DNA of 64,000 nt, from positions 124,001 to 188,000 of the forward strand of contig NZ_VLKJ01000007.1 of the NCBI RefSeq assembly GCF_007830315.1. The letters are read 5' to 3'. This DNA is from Novosphingobium taihuense. GTDB taxonomy: Bacteria; Pseudomonadota; Alphaproteobacteria; Sphingomonadales; Sphingomonadaceae. The notes beneath the pieces are model-generated. The model ran no database searches, was not told the DNA's origin, and saw nothing but the letters and a program-made list of their open reading frames with translations. Shown one piece after another: positions 56,340-64,000 of the stretch. The first letter of the stretch is position 1; each line of letters begins with the position of its first letter. The translations under genes were made by a program, and so were the position numbers.

Positions 56340-58568
56340 ATGCCGCAGGAAGAGAGAGTCACGGTCCGCAGAATGCCGCGCTGGTACAGGCGCGTTCTGG
56401 TAAGCCTGCGCCGCGCGAACGTATTCTTTCTGCTCGAAGTCGCGGCATCCACGATCCTGACCCTCATGCTGGCGGTAAGCTGGTTGACGGTGACTGCATC
56501 CAGCACCGAAGGCCAGATCCTTCCTTCGCGACTTACCTCCAGCCTGCTTATCGGCACACTTGTTCCAGCCATGGCGCTTCTGGTTCTGGCCGGTCGCCGC
56601 CTCGCCATCCGGCGTGCTGCCAAGAGCGTCTTGGGATCGAGCGGGCGGCTTCATGTTCGCCTCGTCTGGCTGTTCTCGCTGATTGCCGCAATTCCGACGT
56701 TGCTTGTCGTGGTCTTTGCTTCACTGCTGTTCCAATCAGGCGTGGAATTCTGGTTTTCGGACAATTCGCGCGGCATGCTGGAAAACGCCAACAAGCTGGC
56801 GCGCGGCTATTATGAAGACAAACTGCGCGATGTCGGCAACGAGACCGTCACCATGGCGGGCGATATCCGTGACTATCTCGATCAAGCCCCGATCACATCA
56901 ACCGAGTTTGCCGAGGGCTACTCATTCCAGGTCTTGAGCCGCCAGCTCAACGAGTCTGCCATTCTTGAGCGCACGCCTGACGGAACCTTGCGGACGGCTG
57001 CCATCGTCGATCCGGAAAAGACCGACCGCCAGCAGCGCGTCACCCCCGCCGACCTCAAGCGGCTCGATGCTGGCGAGGCCGTTGTCGTCCGCGCATCGGC
57101 AGAACGGATCGAGGCGGTTACGCCGATTGACAAGAACCGCGGCATCTATCTCTTCGCCGCCCGAACCTCCAATGCACTCGCGCTGGAGCAATGGGAGCGC
57201 GCGCAGACCGTGCTCAAGGCATACGACATGCTGACGACACGGGCGAGGGCGCTGCAATTGCGCTTCAACCTTGCCCTGTTTGGCGTCAGCCTTGCACTTG
57301 TGGGCGTGGCGGTGTGGGCTGCGCTACGCTTTGCCGACCGGCAGGTTGCGCCTTTGGCAGAGCTCGTCTCGGCAGCGCGGACCATCGGCAGCGGTAACTT
57401 TGCCATGCGGGTTGCCCAAAACAGTGGGACCGATGAAGTCGGCCTGCTTGCCCGCGCATTCAACCGCATGACACGGCAACTCGAAGGTCAGACGCAGGCG
57501 CTTGTCACCGCAAATGCCCAACTTGAAGTGCGTCGCGCATTCATCGAAGCCGTGCTCGAATCAATCACTGCTGGCATCGTATCTATCGGGCGCGATGGCG
57601 CGGTGCAGCTTATCAACTCTTCGGCCCAGCGCGTATTGCTCGCCGATGGGCCGACAAGCCCGATTGGCCGTCCACTTGGTGAGGTCTCGCCGGTTCTTGC
57701 CCAACTCGTTGCCTCAGGGCAGCCCACCAACGTCATCCAGTATCCGGTCCGTGGCGACCTGCGTACCCTGGCCGTCCGTGTGGTGCAGGACAGCAACGGG
57801 CACGTGATCACCTTCGAGGATATCACCCGCCAATTGCTAGACCAGCGCCGGGCGGCATGGTCGGACGTGGCCCGCCGCATCGCCCACGAGATCAAGAATC
57901 CACTCACCCCGATCCAGCTCGCAACCGAACGCCTGCGCCGTCGCTATGGTCGCCAGATCGAAAACGATCCCGAACTGTTCGAGGAATTGACCAGCACGAT
58001 CATCCGGCAAGTGGGCGACCTGCGCAAGATGGTTGACGAGTTCTCCTCGTTCGCGCGCCTGCCCAAGCCGGTGTTTCGTGCCGAGGATGCGAGCGATCTC
58101 GTCCGCCAGTCGCTGTTCCTTCAGGAAGTGGCGCATACCACCATCGATTTCAGCTTTGCCTGCGATGCTACCTCCATGCCGCTCCAGTGCGACCGGCACC
58201 AATTCGGTCAGGTCATGACCAATGTTCTCAAGAACGCGGTCGAGGCGATCGAAAGCCGCGCAAAGAGTGAAGAGATTGACTATCGCGGTCGCGTGGCGGT
58301 TACGCTCGCTGGCGATCATGAGACTGTGACGGTCAGTGTGACCGACAACGGCATCGGCCTGCCTGCCGAGAGAGACCGCATTCTCGAGCCCTACATGACC
58401 ACGCGCGAGAAGGGTACAGGGCTTGGCCTCGCCATCGTCCACAAGATCGTGGAGGAGCACGGCGGCGAGATGGCTTTCACGCCCGAACCGGGCGGTGGCA
58501 CTCGTGTAACCATGCGCTTCGCCCGCGATCCGCTTTCAACTTCAGACTCTCACGTCGAACAGGACTGA
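56340..58568 (+). CDS. ntrY: Membrane sensor histidine kinase NtrY
   Basis: A 742-residue kinase with two N-terminal hydrophobic segments (about 25-80), a third near 110-130, a periplasmic region, another transmembrane segment near 320, a HAMP domain (RFADRQVAPLAELV), a PAS domain and the kinase core with His516 ([13 protein letters not shown]), N-box and GTGLGLAIV. The start is uncertain: ATG 56340 is used, but TTG 56259 overlapping the ntrC stop and ATG 56373 are possible. The gap after ntrC holds a small TTGCA/TGCAA repeat. Partner of NtrX; input signal likely nitrogen or redox state. Confidence 0.93.
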   Translation: MPQEERVTVRRMPRWYRRVLVSLRRANVFFLLEVAASTILTLMLAVSWLTVTASSTEGQILPSRLTSSLLIGTLVPAMALLVLAGRRLAIRRAAKSVLGSSGRLHVRLVWLFSLIAAIPTLLVVVFASLLFQSGVEFWFSDNSRGMLENANKLARGYYEDKLRDVGNETVTMAGDIRDYLDQAPITSTEFAEGYSFQVLSRQLNESAILERTPDGTLRTAAIVDPEKTDRQQRVTPADLKRLDAGEAVVVRASAERIEAVTPIDKNRGIYLFAARTSNALALEQWERAQTVLKAYDMLTTRARALQLRFNLALFGVSLALVGVAVWAALRFADRQVAPLAELVSAARTIGSGNFAMRVAQNSGTDEVGLLARAFNRMTRQLEGQTQALVTANAQLEVRRAFIEAVLESITAGIVSIGRDGAVQLINSSAQRVLLADGPTSPIGRPLGEVSPVLAQLVASGQPTNVIQYPVRGDLRTLAVRVVQDSNGHVITFEDITRQLLDQRRAAWSDVARRIAHEIKNPLTPIQLATERLRRRYGRQIENDPELFEELTSTIIRQVGDLRKMVDEFSSFARLPKPVFRAEDASDLVRQSLFLQEVAHTTIDFSFACDATSMPLQCDRHQFGQVMTNVLKNAVEAIESRAKSEEIDYRGRVAVTLAGDHETVTVSVTDNGIGLPAERDRILEPYMTTREKGTGLGLAIVHKIVEEHGGEMAFTPEPGGGTRVTMRFARDPLSTSDSHVEQD

Positions 58569-58581
58569 CAGGACCCCCACC

Positions 58582-59967
58582 ATGGCACTCGACATCCTCA
58601 TCGTAGACGACGAACGCGACATCCGCGAACTGGTCGCAGGCGTGCTCTCCGACGAAGGCTATGGCTGCCGGCTCGCCGCAGACAGCACGTCGGCACTGGC
58701 CGCCATTGACGAGCGGCGGCCCAGCCTCGTTCTGCTCGACGTCTGGCTCCATGGCAGTCCGATGGATGGCCTCGAAGTTCTCGACGAAATCAAGAAGCGC
58801 GAGCCGGAACTGCCCGTGATCATCTTTTCCGGTCACGGCAATATCGATACTGCCGTCTCAGCGATCAGCCGTGGCGCAATGGACTTTCTCGAAAAGCCGT
58901 TCGAGGCCGAGCGTCTGCTTTTGCTGGTGGAGCGGGCAACCGAAACGGAACGGCTGCGTCGAGAGAACGCGCAGCTCCGTCAGGGGTTTGCCATGGCCGA
59001 GGAGTTCACCGGCAACAGCTCGGCGATCAATCAGGTCCGCGCCACGCTCAAACGGGTTGCCAATACCGGCAGCCGCCTGCTGATCACCGGACCTGCCGGA
59101 TCGGGCAAGGAAGTTGCAGCGCGCCTGCTCCATTCGTGGAGCCCGCGTGCGCAAAGCCCGTTCATAACGGTCAACTCGGCGCGCATCACGCCAGAACGCT
59201 TCGAGCAGGAGCTGTTCGGCGAGGAAGTGGACGGCAAACTCGTGCGCGCCGGCCTTCTCGAAATGGCCGATGGCGGCACGCTGTTCCTCGATGAAGTGTC
59301 GGACATGCCGGCCTCCAGCCAGGCCCGCATCCTGCGCGTACTGACCGAGCAATCCTTTGCCCGCGTTGGCGGTCATCGCCAGTTGCGGGTGGATGTGCGC
59401 GTCGTATCCTCGTCGTCACGCCCGCTCGAAAAGGAAATTGCCGAGCGACGGTTCCGCGAAGATCTCTACTACCGACTCAACGTGGTCCCAGTGGCGATCC
59501 CCTCGTTGACTGATCGGCGGGATGACATTCCGCCACTGGTCGATCACTTCTTCACCCGCTACGCCAACGAACAGGGCGTCGCGCCGCCTGCGATTTCGCC
59601 CGAAGCGATGGCTGCGATGCAAAGTTATGACTGGCCAGGCAACGTGCGCCAGCTCCGCAATGTGGTGGAGCGCACAGTGATCCTCGCGCCGCGTGACAGG
59701 TTGGCAAGGATCGATTCGGACATGCTCCCATCCGAGATTGTAAGCACACCTATCGGCGGGGACTCGGGCGGATCTGCCCTGATGGGCGTACCGTTGCGGG
59801 AAGCCCGCGAGAATTTTGAGCGCGAATACCTGAAGGTCCAGATCCGTCGCTTTTCCGGAAACATTTCCAAGACGGCAAGCTTCATCGGAATGGAACGCTC
59901 GGCACTTCATCGCAAGCTGAAGCTGCTCGGCATGGCGGAGCGGCGGGAGGACGAGGAAGAGGAATGA
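58582..59967 (+). CDS. ntrX: Response regulator NtrX, AAA+ domain without GAFTGA loop
   Basis: A 461-residue regulator: receiver domain with Asp53 (LLDVWLHG), AAA+ domain with Walker A GPAGSGKE (170-177) and GGTLFLDEV, and a Fis-type end (GNISKTASFIGMERSALHRKL). Where NtrC has GAFTGA, this protein reads ELFGEEVDGKLVRAGLLEMADGG, several residues shorter, so contact with sigma-54 is not expected. It follows ntrY after 13 bases. It may act as a repressor or as an activator with another sigma factor. Confidence 0.94.
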   Translation: MALDILIVDDERDIRELVAGVLSDEGYGCRLAADSTSALAAIDERRPSLVLLDVWLHGSPMDGLEVLDEIKKREPELPVIIFSGHGNIDTAVSAISRGAMDFLEKPFEAERLLLLVERATETERLRRENAQLRQGFAMAEEFTGNSSAINQVRATLKRVANTGSRLLITGPAGSGKEVAARLLHSWSPRAQSPFITVNSARITPERFEQELFGEEVDGKLVRAGLLEMADGGTLFLDEVSDMPASSQARILRVLTEQSFARVGGHRQLRVDVRVVSSSSRPLEKEIAERRFREDLYYRLNVVPVAIPSLTDRRDDIPPLVDHFFTRYANEQGVAPPAISPEAMAAMQSYDWPGNVRQLRNVVERTVILAPRDRLARIDSDMLPSEIVSTPIGGDSGGSALMGVPLREARENFEREYLKVQIRRFSGNISKTASFIGMERSALHRKLKLLGMAERREDEEEE

Positions 59968-60001
59968 TGCCGAGTTCGGAATTGTGAATACGCATTTATT
60001 C

Positions 60002-60026
60002 GGAACCCAGTGCATTTTCCCATGTT
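60002..60026 (+). promoter_or_regulatory. Possible EcfG-type promoter upstream of hfq
   Basis: GGAAC (60002-60006), 16 bases, then TGTT (60023-60026) matches the EcfG general-stress consensus with one change in the -10 element. Transcription from it would give an hfq leader of roughly 110 bases. It lies 34 bases after the ntrX stop. Confidence 0.4.
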
Positions 60027-60146
60027 TACGGATGGGGCGCGGGAACATAAACTAGCCATCGAACCCGGCCCGAGTGTTTCTGCACGAAGGCCAGATCGCG
60101 AAAGCCCGTTACAGGGTCGAGCCAATATAAAACGGAGTCACGTGAA

Positions 60147-60722
60147 ATGACCGGCAAGACGCTTTCCGCCCGCCCTCGGCCCAAGGCCGAACCAGCCCCA
60201 GTTGCAGACGTTCCAGCTCCTGTAACCGGCCCTACCGGCGGGAAAGGGCAGAATCTCCAGGACCTCTTCCTCAATCACCTGCGCAAGAACAAGATCCCCG
60301 TCACGATGTTTCTCGTGAAGGGCGTCAAGCTGCAGGGCATCGTCACGTGGTTTGACAACTTTTCGATCCTGCTGCGCCGCGATGGCCAGTCGCAGTTGGT
60401 CTATAAGCACGCAATCTCGACGATCATGCCCGGACAGCAGCTTTCGGTTGCACACTTCCAGTCGGGTGGTGAAGAAAATGGCAAGAAGGCCCGCCTTCTA
60501 CAGGAAGTTTTCCTGTCCAGCGTCCGCGATTCCGGCGTCCAGGTGACGATGTTCCTCGTGAACGGCGTCATGCTTCAGGGCAAGGTCGCGTCCTACGATC
60601 TCTTCTGCATGCTGCTTGAGCGCGAAGGCTACGTCCAGCTCGCCTACAAGCATGCAGTTTCTACAATTCAGCCTGCCGGTCACGTTGATCTTACCGGCGA
60701 CTGGGATGGCGAGGATTCCTGA
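60147..60722 (+). CDS. hfq: Tandem two-domain Hfq RNA chaperone
   Basis: A 191-residue protein, more than twice the usual Hfq length, with two Sm domains in one chain. After a Pro/Ala-rich N-terminal 30 residues, domain 1 (about 34-99) reads [19 protein letters not shown] and ends YKHAIST; domain 2 (about 113-177) reads [17 protein letters not shown] and ends YKHAVST. Both keep the proximal-pocket Lys-His (87/88 and 168/169). Domain 1 keeps a basic rim (RKNK); domain 2 has RDSG and methionine for Lys31. The acidic tail GDWDGEDS resembles the acidic tip of E. coli Hfq. CGGAG lies 9 bases before the ATG. It should pair small RNAs with mRNAs; hflX is coupled downstream. Confidence 0.95.
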   Translation: MTGKTLSARPRPKAEPAPVADVPAPVTGPTGGKGQNLQDLFLNHLRKNKIPVTMFLVKGVKLQGIVTWFDNFSILLRRDGQSQLVYKHAISTIMPGQQLSVAHFQSGGEENGKKARLLQEVFLSSVRDSGVQVTMFLVNGVMLQGKVASYDLFCMLLEREGYVQLAYKHAVSTIQPAGHVDLTGDWDGEDS

Positions 60723-62071
60723 GCACTTTTGAATTTGGCAACAACACCGGCGAAGTTGCCGGTGAAGTCACGCGTGGCGCGCGCGCCGTAGTCGTCCTTC
60801 CCGACATCAAGCAACGGGGAGGGGGGCTCGGCGTAGACGCTGAAGCCCGGCTCGAAGAAGGGCAGGGGCTCGCGCGCGCGATTGGCATCGAAGTGCTCGA
60901 TGCTTTCATTCTACCAATCCGTGCGGTGAGGCCCGCTACCCTGTTCGGCGAAGGACAGGTTGAGCGAATTGCCATTGCCTGCAACCAGTCAGATGCGGAA
61001 CTGGTCATTGTCGACGGGGCGCTTTCGGCGATCCAGCAGCGCAACCTCGAGGACAAGCTCAAACGCAAGGTCATCGATCGCACCGGGCTGATCCTCGAAA
61101 TCTTTGGCGAGCGCGCTGCAACAGCTGAAGGCCGCCTGCAGGTGGAACTCGCGCACCTCGATTATCAGGCAGGACGCCTTGTTCGTTCATGGACCCACCT
61201 TGAGCGCCAGCGCGGTGGCTTCGGCTTCCTTGGTGGCCCGGGTGAAACGCAGATTGAAGCCGACCGCCGCCAGATCCGCGGCCGCATGGCACGCCTGCGC
61301 AAGGAGCTTGAACAGGTCCGCCGCACCCGCGGCCTACATCGTGAGCGGCGCCAGCGTGCGCCTTGGCCGGTGATTGCGCTGGTAGGCTATACCAATGCAG
61401 GGAAATCCACCCTGTTCAATCGCCTGACCGGGGCCGATGTAATGGCCGAAGACCTGCTCTTCGCCACGCTTGACCCCACGATGCGGGCTATCCGCCTACC
61501 TGGCGTTGAAAAGGCCATCCTGTCCGACACCGTAGGGTTCATCTCAGACCTGCCGACCCAACTCGTCGCTGCTTTTCGCGCGACACTGGAGGAAGTGACT
61601 GCTGCCGACGTGATCGTCCACGTTCGCGACGTTGCGAACCCGGCAACCGCCGATCAGAAGGCGGAAGTTGAGCAGATCCTTGCGGACCTCGGTGTCAACG
61701 GGGAAGGGGGGCCTCTCATCCCGATCATCGAGGCCTGGAACAAGTGGGACCTTCTTTCGACCGAAGATCAAGCCATGCGGCGCGATCTGATCGCTGCCAA
61801 AGTTTCCGAGATTCCGGTGGTTCCGCTATCTGCGCTAACCGGAGCAGGTGTGGACGCGCTGTTGGACAAGCTTGGCGAAATCCTGACAGGCGGTGCACAG
61901 ACGCTCGAACTGACCGTTTCTCTCTCAGATGGACAGCGCTTGGCATGGCTTCATGCCCATGGCGACATCATCGAGGAAACGCAGGTAAATGACCAAGATA
62001 CCCCAGCCATGCGCATCAAAGTCCGCCTTACTCCTCGTGAGCTTGGGCGGTTTGCTTCTCTGACCGCTTGA
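60719..62071 (+). CDS. hflX: GTPase HflX, apparent CTG start overlapping hfq stop
   Basis: A ribosome-splitting/rescue GTPase, 450 residues if it begins at CTG 60719. The first ATG/GTG/TTG in frame is GTG 60893, but 58 conserved-type residues lie upstream ([27 protein letters not shown]), matching the HflX N-terminal domain. The frame upstream is bounded by a stop at 60686, leaving only CTG 60701 or 60719 or rarer starts. AGGA lies 3 bases before CTG 60719, which overlaps the hfq TGA. The GTPase motif GYTNAGKST (223-231), the DTVGFI switch and NKWD follow. The 3' end overlaps mazG by 44 bases. Confidence 0.88.
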   Translation: MSTFEFGNNTGEVAGEVTRGARAVVVLPDIKQRGGGLGVDAEARLEEGQGLARAIGIEVLDAFILPIRAVRPATLFGEGQVERIAIACNQSDAELVIVDGALSAIQQRNLEDKLKRKVIDRTGLILEIFGERAATAEGRLQVELAHLDYQAGRLVRSWTHLERQRGGFGFLGGPGETQIEADRRQIRGRMARLRKELEQVRRTRGLHRERRQRAPWPVIALVGYTNAGKSTLFNRLTGADVMAEDLLFATLDPTMRAIRLPGVEKAILSDTVGFISDLPTQLVAAFRATLEEVTAADVIVHVRDVANPATADQKAEVEQILADLGVNGEGGPLIPIIEAWNKWDLLSTEDQAMRRDLIAAKVSEIPVVPLSALTGAGVDALLDKLGEILTGGAQTLELTVSLSDGQRLAWLHAHGDIIEETQVNDQDTPAMRIKVRLTPRELGRFASLTA

Positions 62072-62840
62072 CCGCCTGCCAGAGTTCTTCCTGCTCGTCT
62101 AACGACAGATCGGCGAAGCGTCCGGCGGCAAGGCCTTCCATACCACGGAAGCGCCGCTCGAACTTGGCATTGGCAGCCCGCAATGCATCTTCAGGCGCAA
62201 CGCCGTGCTTGCGCACTACGTTCACTGTCGCGAAAAGTAGGTCTCCGGCTTCCTCCGTGCGTTCAACATCTGAAGTTGCAGCGTCAAGCTCTTCTATTTC
62301 TTCAATAATTTTCGCAGATGCGGTATGCGGGTCTGGCCAATCGAAGCCTTGCCGTGAAGCGCGCTTCTGGAGCTTTTCGGCACGCATCAACGCAGGCAGC
62401 GCCAATGCGACACCATCCATGGCGCTCTGTGCTCCTTTCGATGCCCGCTCGGCCGCCTTGGCCGTTTCCCAACGATCCTCGCGCGATCGGCCTTCGTCTC
62501 TTGCATCACCGAAGACATGGGGATGGCGCGCTTCCATCTTTTCGGAGATTGCGGCGGCCACGTCGTCGAAGGCGAACAAACCTAGTTCCTCGGCCATCCG
62601 GGCATGGAACACAACCTGAAGCAAAAGATCGCCAAGCTCTTCCTTGAGCGCGTCCATGTCGCCACGGGCGACGGCATCGTCAACCTCATAGGCTTCCTCG
62701 ATCGTGTAAGGCGCAATCGTTGCAAAGGTCTGCGCGCAATCCCATTCGCAACCACGCTCCGGATCACGCAGACGCGCCATGATGCCGAGCAAGCGTGAGA
62801 GATTAGGCGACAATTCTGGTTCCATCGTAATCGCGTCCAT
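62028..62840 (-). CDS. mazG: Nucleoside triphosphate pyrophosphohydrolase MazG
   Basis: A 270-residue all-alpha NTP pyrophosphatase with two MazG domains. The first has CEWDCAQTF, EEAYEVDDA and EELGDLLLQVVFHARMAEE; the second has IIEEIEEL and EEAGDLLFATVNVVRK. It hydrolyses NTPs and (d)NTPs, lowering aberrant nucleotides and possibly ppGpp. The start is ATG 62840 or 62825. It is convergent with and overlaps hflX, a neighbour in many proteobacteria. Confidence 0.95.
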   Translation of the reverse strand: MDAITMEPELSPNLSRLLGIMARLRDPERGCEWDCAQTFATIAPYTIEEAYEVDDAVARGDMDALKEELGDLLLQVVFHARMAEELGLFAFDDVAAAISEKMEARHPHVFGDARDEGRSREDRWETAKAAERASKGAQSAMDGVALALPALMRAEKLQKRASRQGFDWPDPHTASAKIIEEIEELDAATSDVERTEEAGDLLFATVNVVRKHGVAPEDALRAANAKFERRFRGMEGLAAGRFADLSLDEQEELWQAVKRSEKQTAQAHEE

Positions 62841-62938
62841 GAGTGTGTGAGGGGACCTAAGGACCGTATCAGCAATATCAACAATTCAGATTTGATAATA
62901 AGTATTATGTAAATTGCGGACAGAGCCCGCTTATATTT

Positions 62939-63109
62939 TCACCACCCCAGAACAGAAAAAACTAACGTCACTGTCACGATCAGGAAACCCCACAAGGCAG
63001 CCATTCTAAAGCCGTCTGACAGTCCGATGCGTTGTCCACGTAGATTGGCAACCACCAACACAAGCGCCATTGCTATACCTATCAGGCGGACGACGTCGTC
63101 ATTACTCAT
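62939..63109 (-). CDS. Small two-helix membrane protein (56 aa), unknown function
   Basis: The frame encodes 56 residues with an acidic N-terminus (MSNDDVVRL), a hydrophobic helix (IGIAMALVLVVANL), a basic turn (RGQRIGLSDGFRM) and a second helix (LWGFLIVTVTLVFSVLGW). AGGAG lies 6 bases before the ATG, and the gene starts 9 bases after the stop of the metallo-hydrolase gene, so it is the last gene of tatD-MBL-small protein. No family is recognised with certainty. Confidence 0.7.
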   Translation of the reverse strand: MSNDDVVRLIGIAMALVLVVANLRGQRIGLSDGFRMAALWGFLIVTVTLVFSVLGW

Positions 63110-63118
63110 GCCGCGCTC

Positions 63119-63886
63119 CTAAAGGACGATCTCCATCCCGTCATACGCCGGCTCGACGTGTTCGGGCGTCTCGCCACACAATGTCCGGTAATCCATGGAC
63201 TTGTCGAGATGCGTCAGGACGCCACGACCCGAACGTGTGGCATCGATCAGTTCCAGCGCCATGCCCAAATGCGAGTGGGTCGGATGCGGTTGGCGGCGCA
63301 GACAATCCACCACAAGCACGTCGACCTTGTAGAAAAGATCGATCATCTCAGCGGTTATTTCGCTGAAGTCCGTGGCGTAACCAATTGTCCTTCCGCCCTG
63401 ATCAAAGCGATACGCCGTCGACTGTGCTGGCCCGTGCGGCATCTGGCAATGTGCGATCCCGATCCCGCAGATCATTCGGACGCGGTCGAGATTGTCCAGT
63501 TCACAAATCGTGTGATAGCCGTGCTGCCCGGCGAAGACATAGCCGAAACGCTGGCGCAACCGCCGTACGGTTTCCGAGGCCGCATAGCCGGGGATTGGAC
63601 CGCCGCGGCCATAGCGTAGCGGACGCAGGTCATCGATCCCGTGGCAATGGTCGGCATGGTCATGCGTCCAAAGCACGCCATCGACACGATCAATCTCGCA
63701 GGCCAGAAACTGGTGGCGCAGATCCGTCGGCGTATCGACCAGAAGGCGGCTGCCATCTTCGCCCTCGATGACGATCGCCACGCGCGTCCTTCGGTTCTTT
63801 GGCTCGTTCGGGTCGCAATCGCCCCAGTCATTGCCGATCCGAGGCACACCTGTCGATGTCCCAGACCCGAGAATCGTCAGCTTCAC
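63119..63886 (-). CDS. PhnP-like MBL-fold metal-dependent hydrolase
   Basis: A 255-residue metallo-beta-lactamase-fold phosphodiesterase candidate. The opening LTILGSGTSTGVPRIG and the metal motif THDHADHCHG (His75, His77, Asp79, His80), plus later His of PHGPA and THLDKSMD, match the PhnP/cyclic-phosphate phosphodiesterase group. It starts at GTG 63886, overlapping the tatD stop by three bases (GTGA). No phn genes are near, so a C-P-lyase role is not implied; a tRNA- or nucleotide-related cyclic phosphate is possible. Confidence 0.85.
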   Translation of the reverse strand: MKLTILGSGTSTGVPRIGNDWGDCDPNEPKNRRTRVAIVIEGEDGSRLLVDTPTDLRHQFLACEIDRVDGVLWTHDHADHCHGIDDLRPLRYGRGGPIPGYAASETVRRLRQRFGYVFAGQHGYHTICELDNLDRVRMICGIGIAHCQMPHGPAQSTAYRFDQGGRTIGYATDFSEITAEMIDLFYKVDVLVVDCLRRQPHPTHSHLGMALELIDATRSGRGVLTHLDKSMDYRTLCGETPEHVEPAYDGMEIVL

Positions 63887-64000
63887 AGTGTAGCCTTGCC
63901 GAACAGGCGGAAGAAGTTAGCGCCCGTCGTGTCAGCCAGAGTTTCGCACGGTGTGCCCCGCAAGCTCGCGACGAAGGCACATGTGTCAGCAACAAATGCT
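63883..64000 (-). CDS. TatD family hydrolase (C-terminal fragment at window edge)
   Basis: The minus-strand frame running in from the window end encodes VASLRGTPCETLADTTGANFFRLFGKA in its last 39 residues, the characteristic C-terminus of TatD-family metal-dependent DNases (GANFFRLF). The rest lies outside. Its stop overlaps the start of the MBL gene. TatD next to this type of hydrolase is a common alphaproteobacterial arrangement, often behind metG and holB. Confidence 0.85.
   Translation of the reverse strand, partial: AFVADTCAFVASLRGTPCETLADTTGANFFRLFGKATL

Noticed and set aside
1..64000. CRISPR array, insertion sequences, restriction or toxin-antitoxin systems
   Set aside because: No regularly spaced repeats, transposase, nuclease-methylase pair or toxin-type ORF was found; MazG here is the pyrophosphohydrolase and the RatA-like gene is a COQ10/START protein without an antitoxin partner.

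Overview
The window is GC-rich bacterial chromosome from an alphaproteobacterium of the order Sphingomonadales, most likely Novosphingobium. Pointers are the nifR3/dusB-ntrBC-ntrYX-hfq-hflX-mazG order, a lipoyl domain fused to pyruvate dehydrogenase E1 beta, fused IspDF, a two-domain Hfq as reported in the sphingomonad Zymomonas, and a TonB-receptor/flavin-halogenase sugar locus. No rRNA, CRISPR array, insertion sequence or prophage was seen; the only integrase-type gene is housekeeping xerD. The first gene (a TPR/2OG-oxygenase protein) and the last (tatD) are cut by the window edges.

Region 1 (1-16.2 kb) is a carbohydrate locus. On the plus strand lie the oxygenase, a cytoplasmic GH32 fructosidase and, further on, a TonB-dependent receptor, a flavin halogenase, two GH13 enzymes and a GH97 alpha-glucosidase. 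On the minus strand lie a LacI regulator, a sugar symporter of the MFS and a fructokinase. Together they would take sucrose or fructo- and malto-oligosaccharides across the outer membrane, trim them in the periplasm, import them and feed glucose and fructose to central metabolism. Region 2 (16.3-21.3 kb) is the upper Entner-Doudoroff operon zwf-pgl-edd-glk. A palindromic element upstream of zwf matches one in the receptor promoter at 10 of 12 bases, so one repressor may link both regions.

Region 3 (21.4-34.1 kb) is mostly housekeeping: a PaaG-like crotonase, DUF488, aroK-aroB, a small membrane ORF coupled to a large unknown secreted protein, xerD, accA, a LysM-carrying M48 lipoprotein, two Flp pilins, mutT, two tandem tRNA-Arg(ACG) genes and pdhA-pdhB. 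Region 4 (34.2-40.0 kb) holds two consecutive TadG-TadE-TadE modules, one with a von Willebrand A domain, the other ending in a beta-solenoid-like Thr-rich part.

Region 5 (40.2-52.6 kb) is housekeeping with small conserved unknowns: a squalene-synthase-like protein, an EF-hand protein, trmFO, a lysoplasmalogenase-like membrane protein, DUF952, gyrA, a periplasmic TPR protein, carbonic anhydrase, lipA, a RatA-like protein, a CinA-type amidase and ispDF. Region 6 (52.7-64 kb) is the nitrogen-regulation/RNA-chaperone block dusB-ntrB-ntrC-ntrY-ntrX-hfq-hflX, then mazG, a 56-residue membrane protein, a PhnP-type metallo-hydrolase and tatD on the minus strand.

The points most worth a second look are the asymmetric tandem Hfq, the apparent CTG start of hflX overlapping the hfq stop, the shared operator-like palindrome, the duplicated TadG/TadE modules, and NtrX lacking the GAFTGA loop beside an NtrC that has it.
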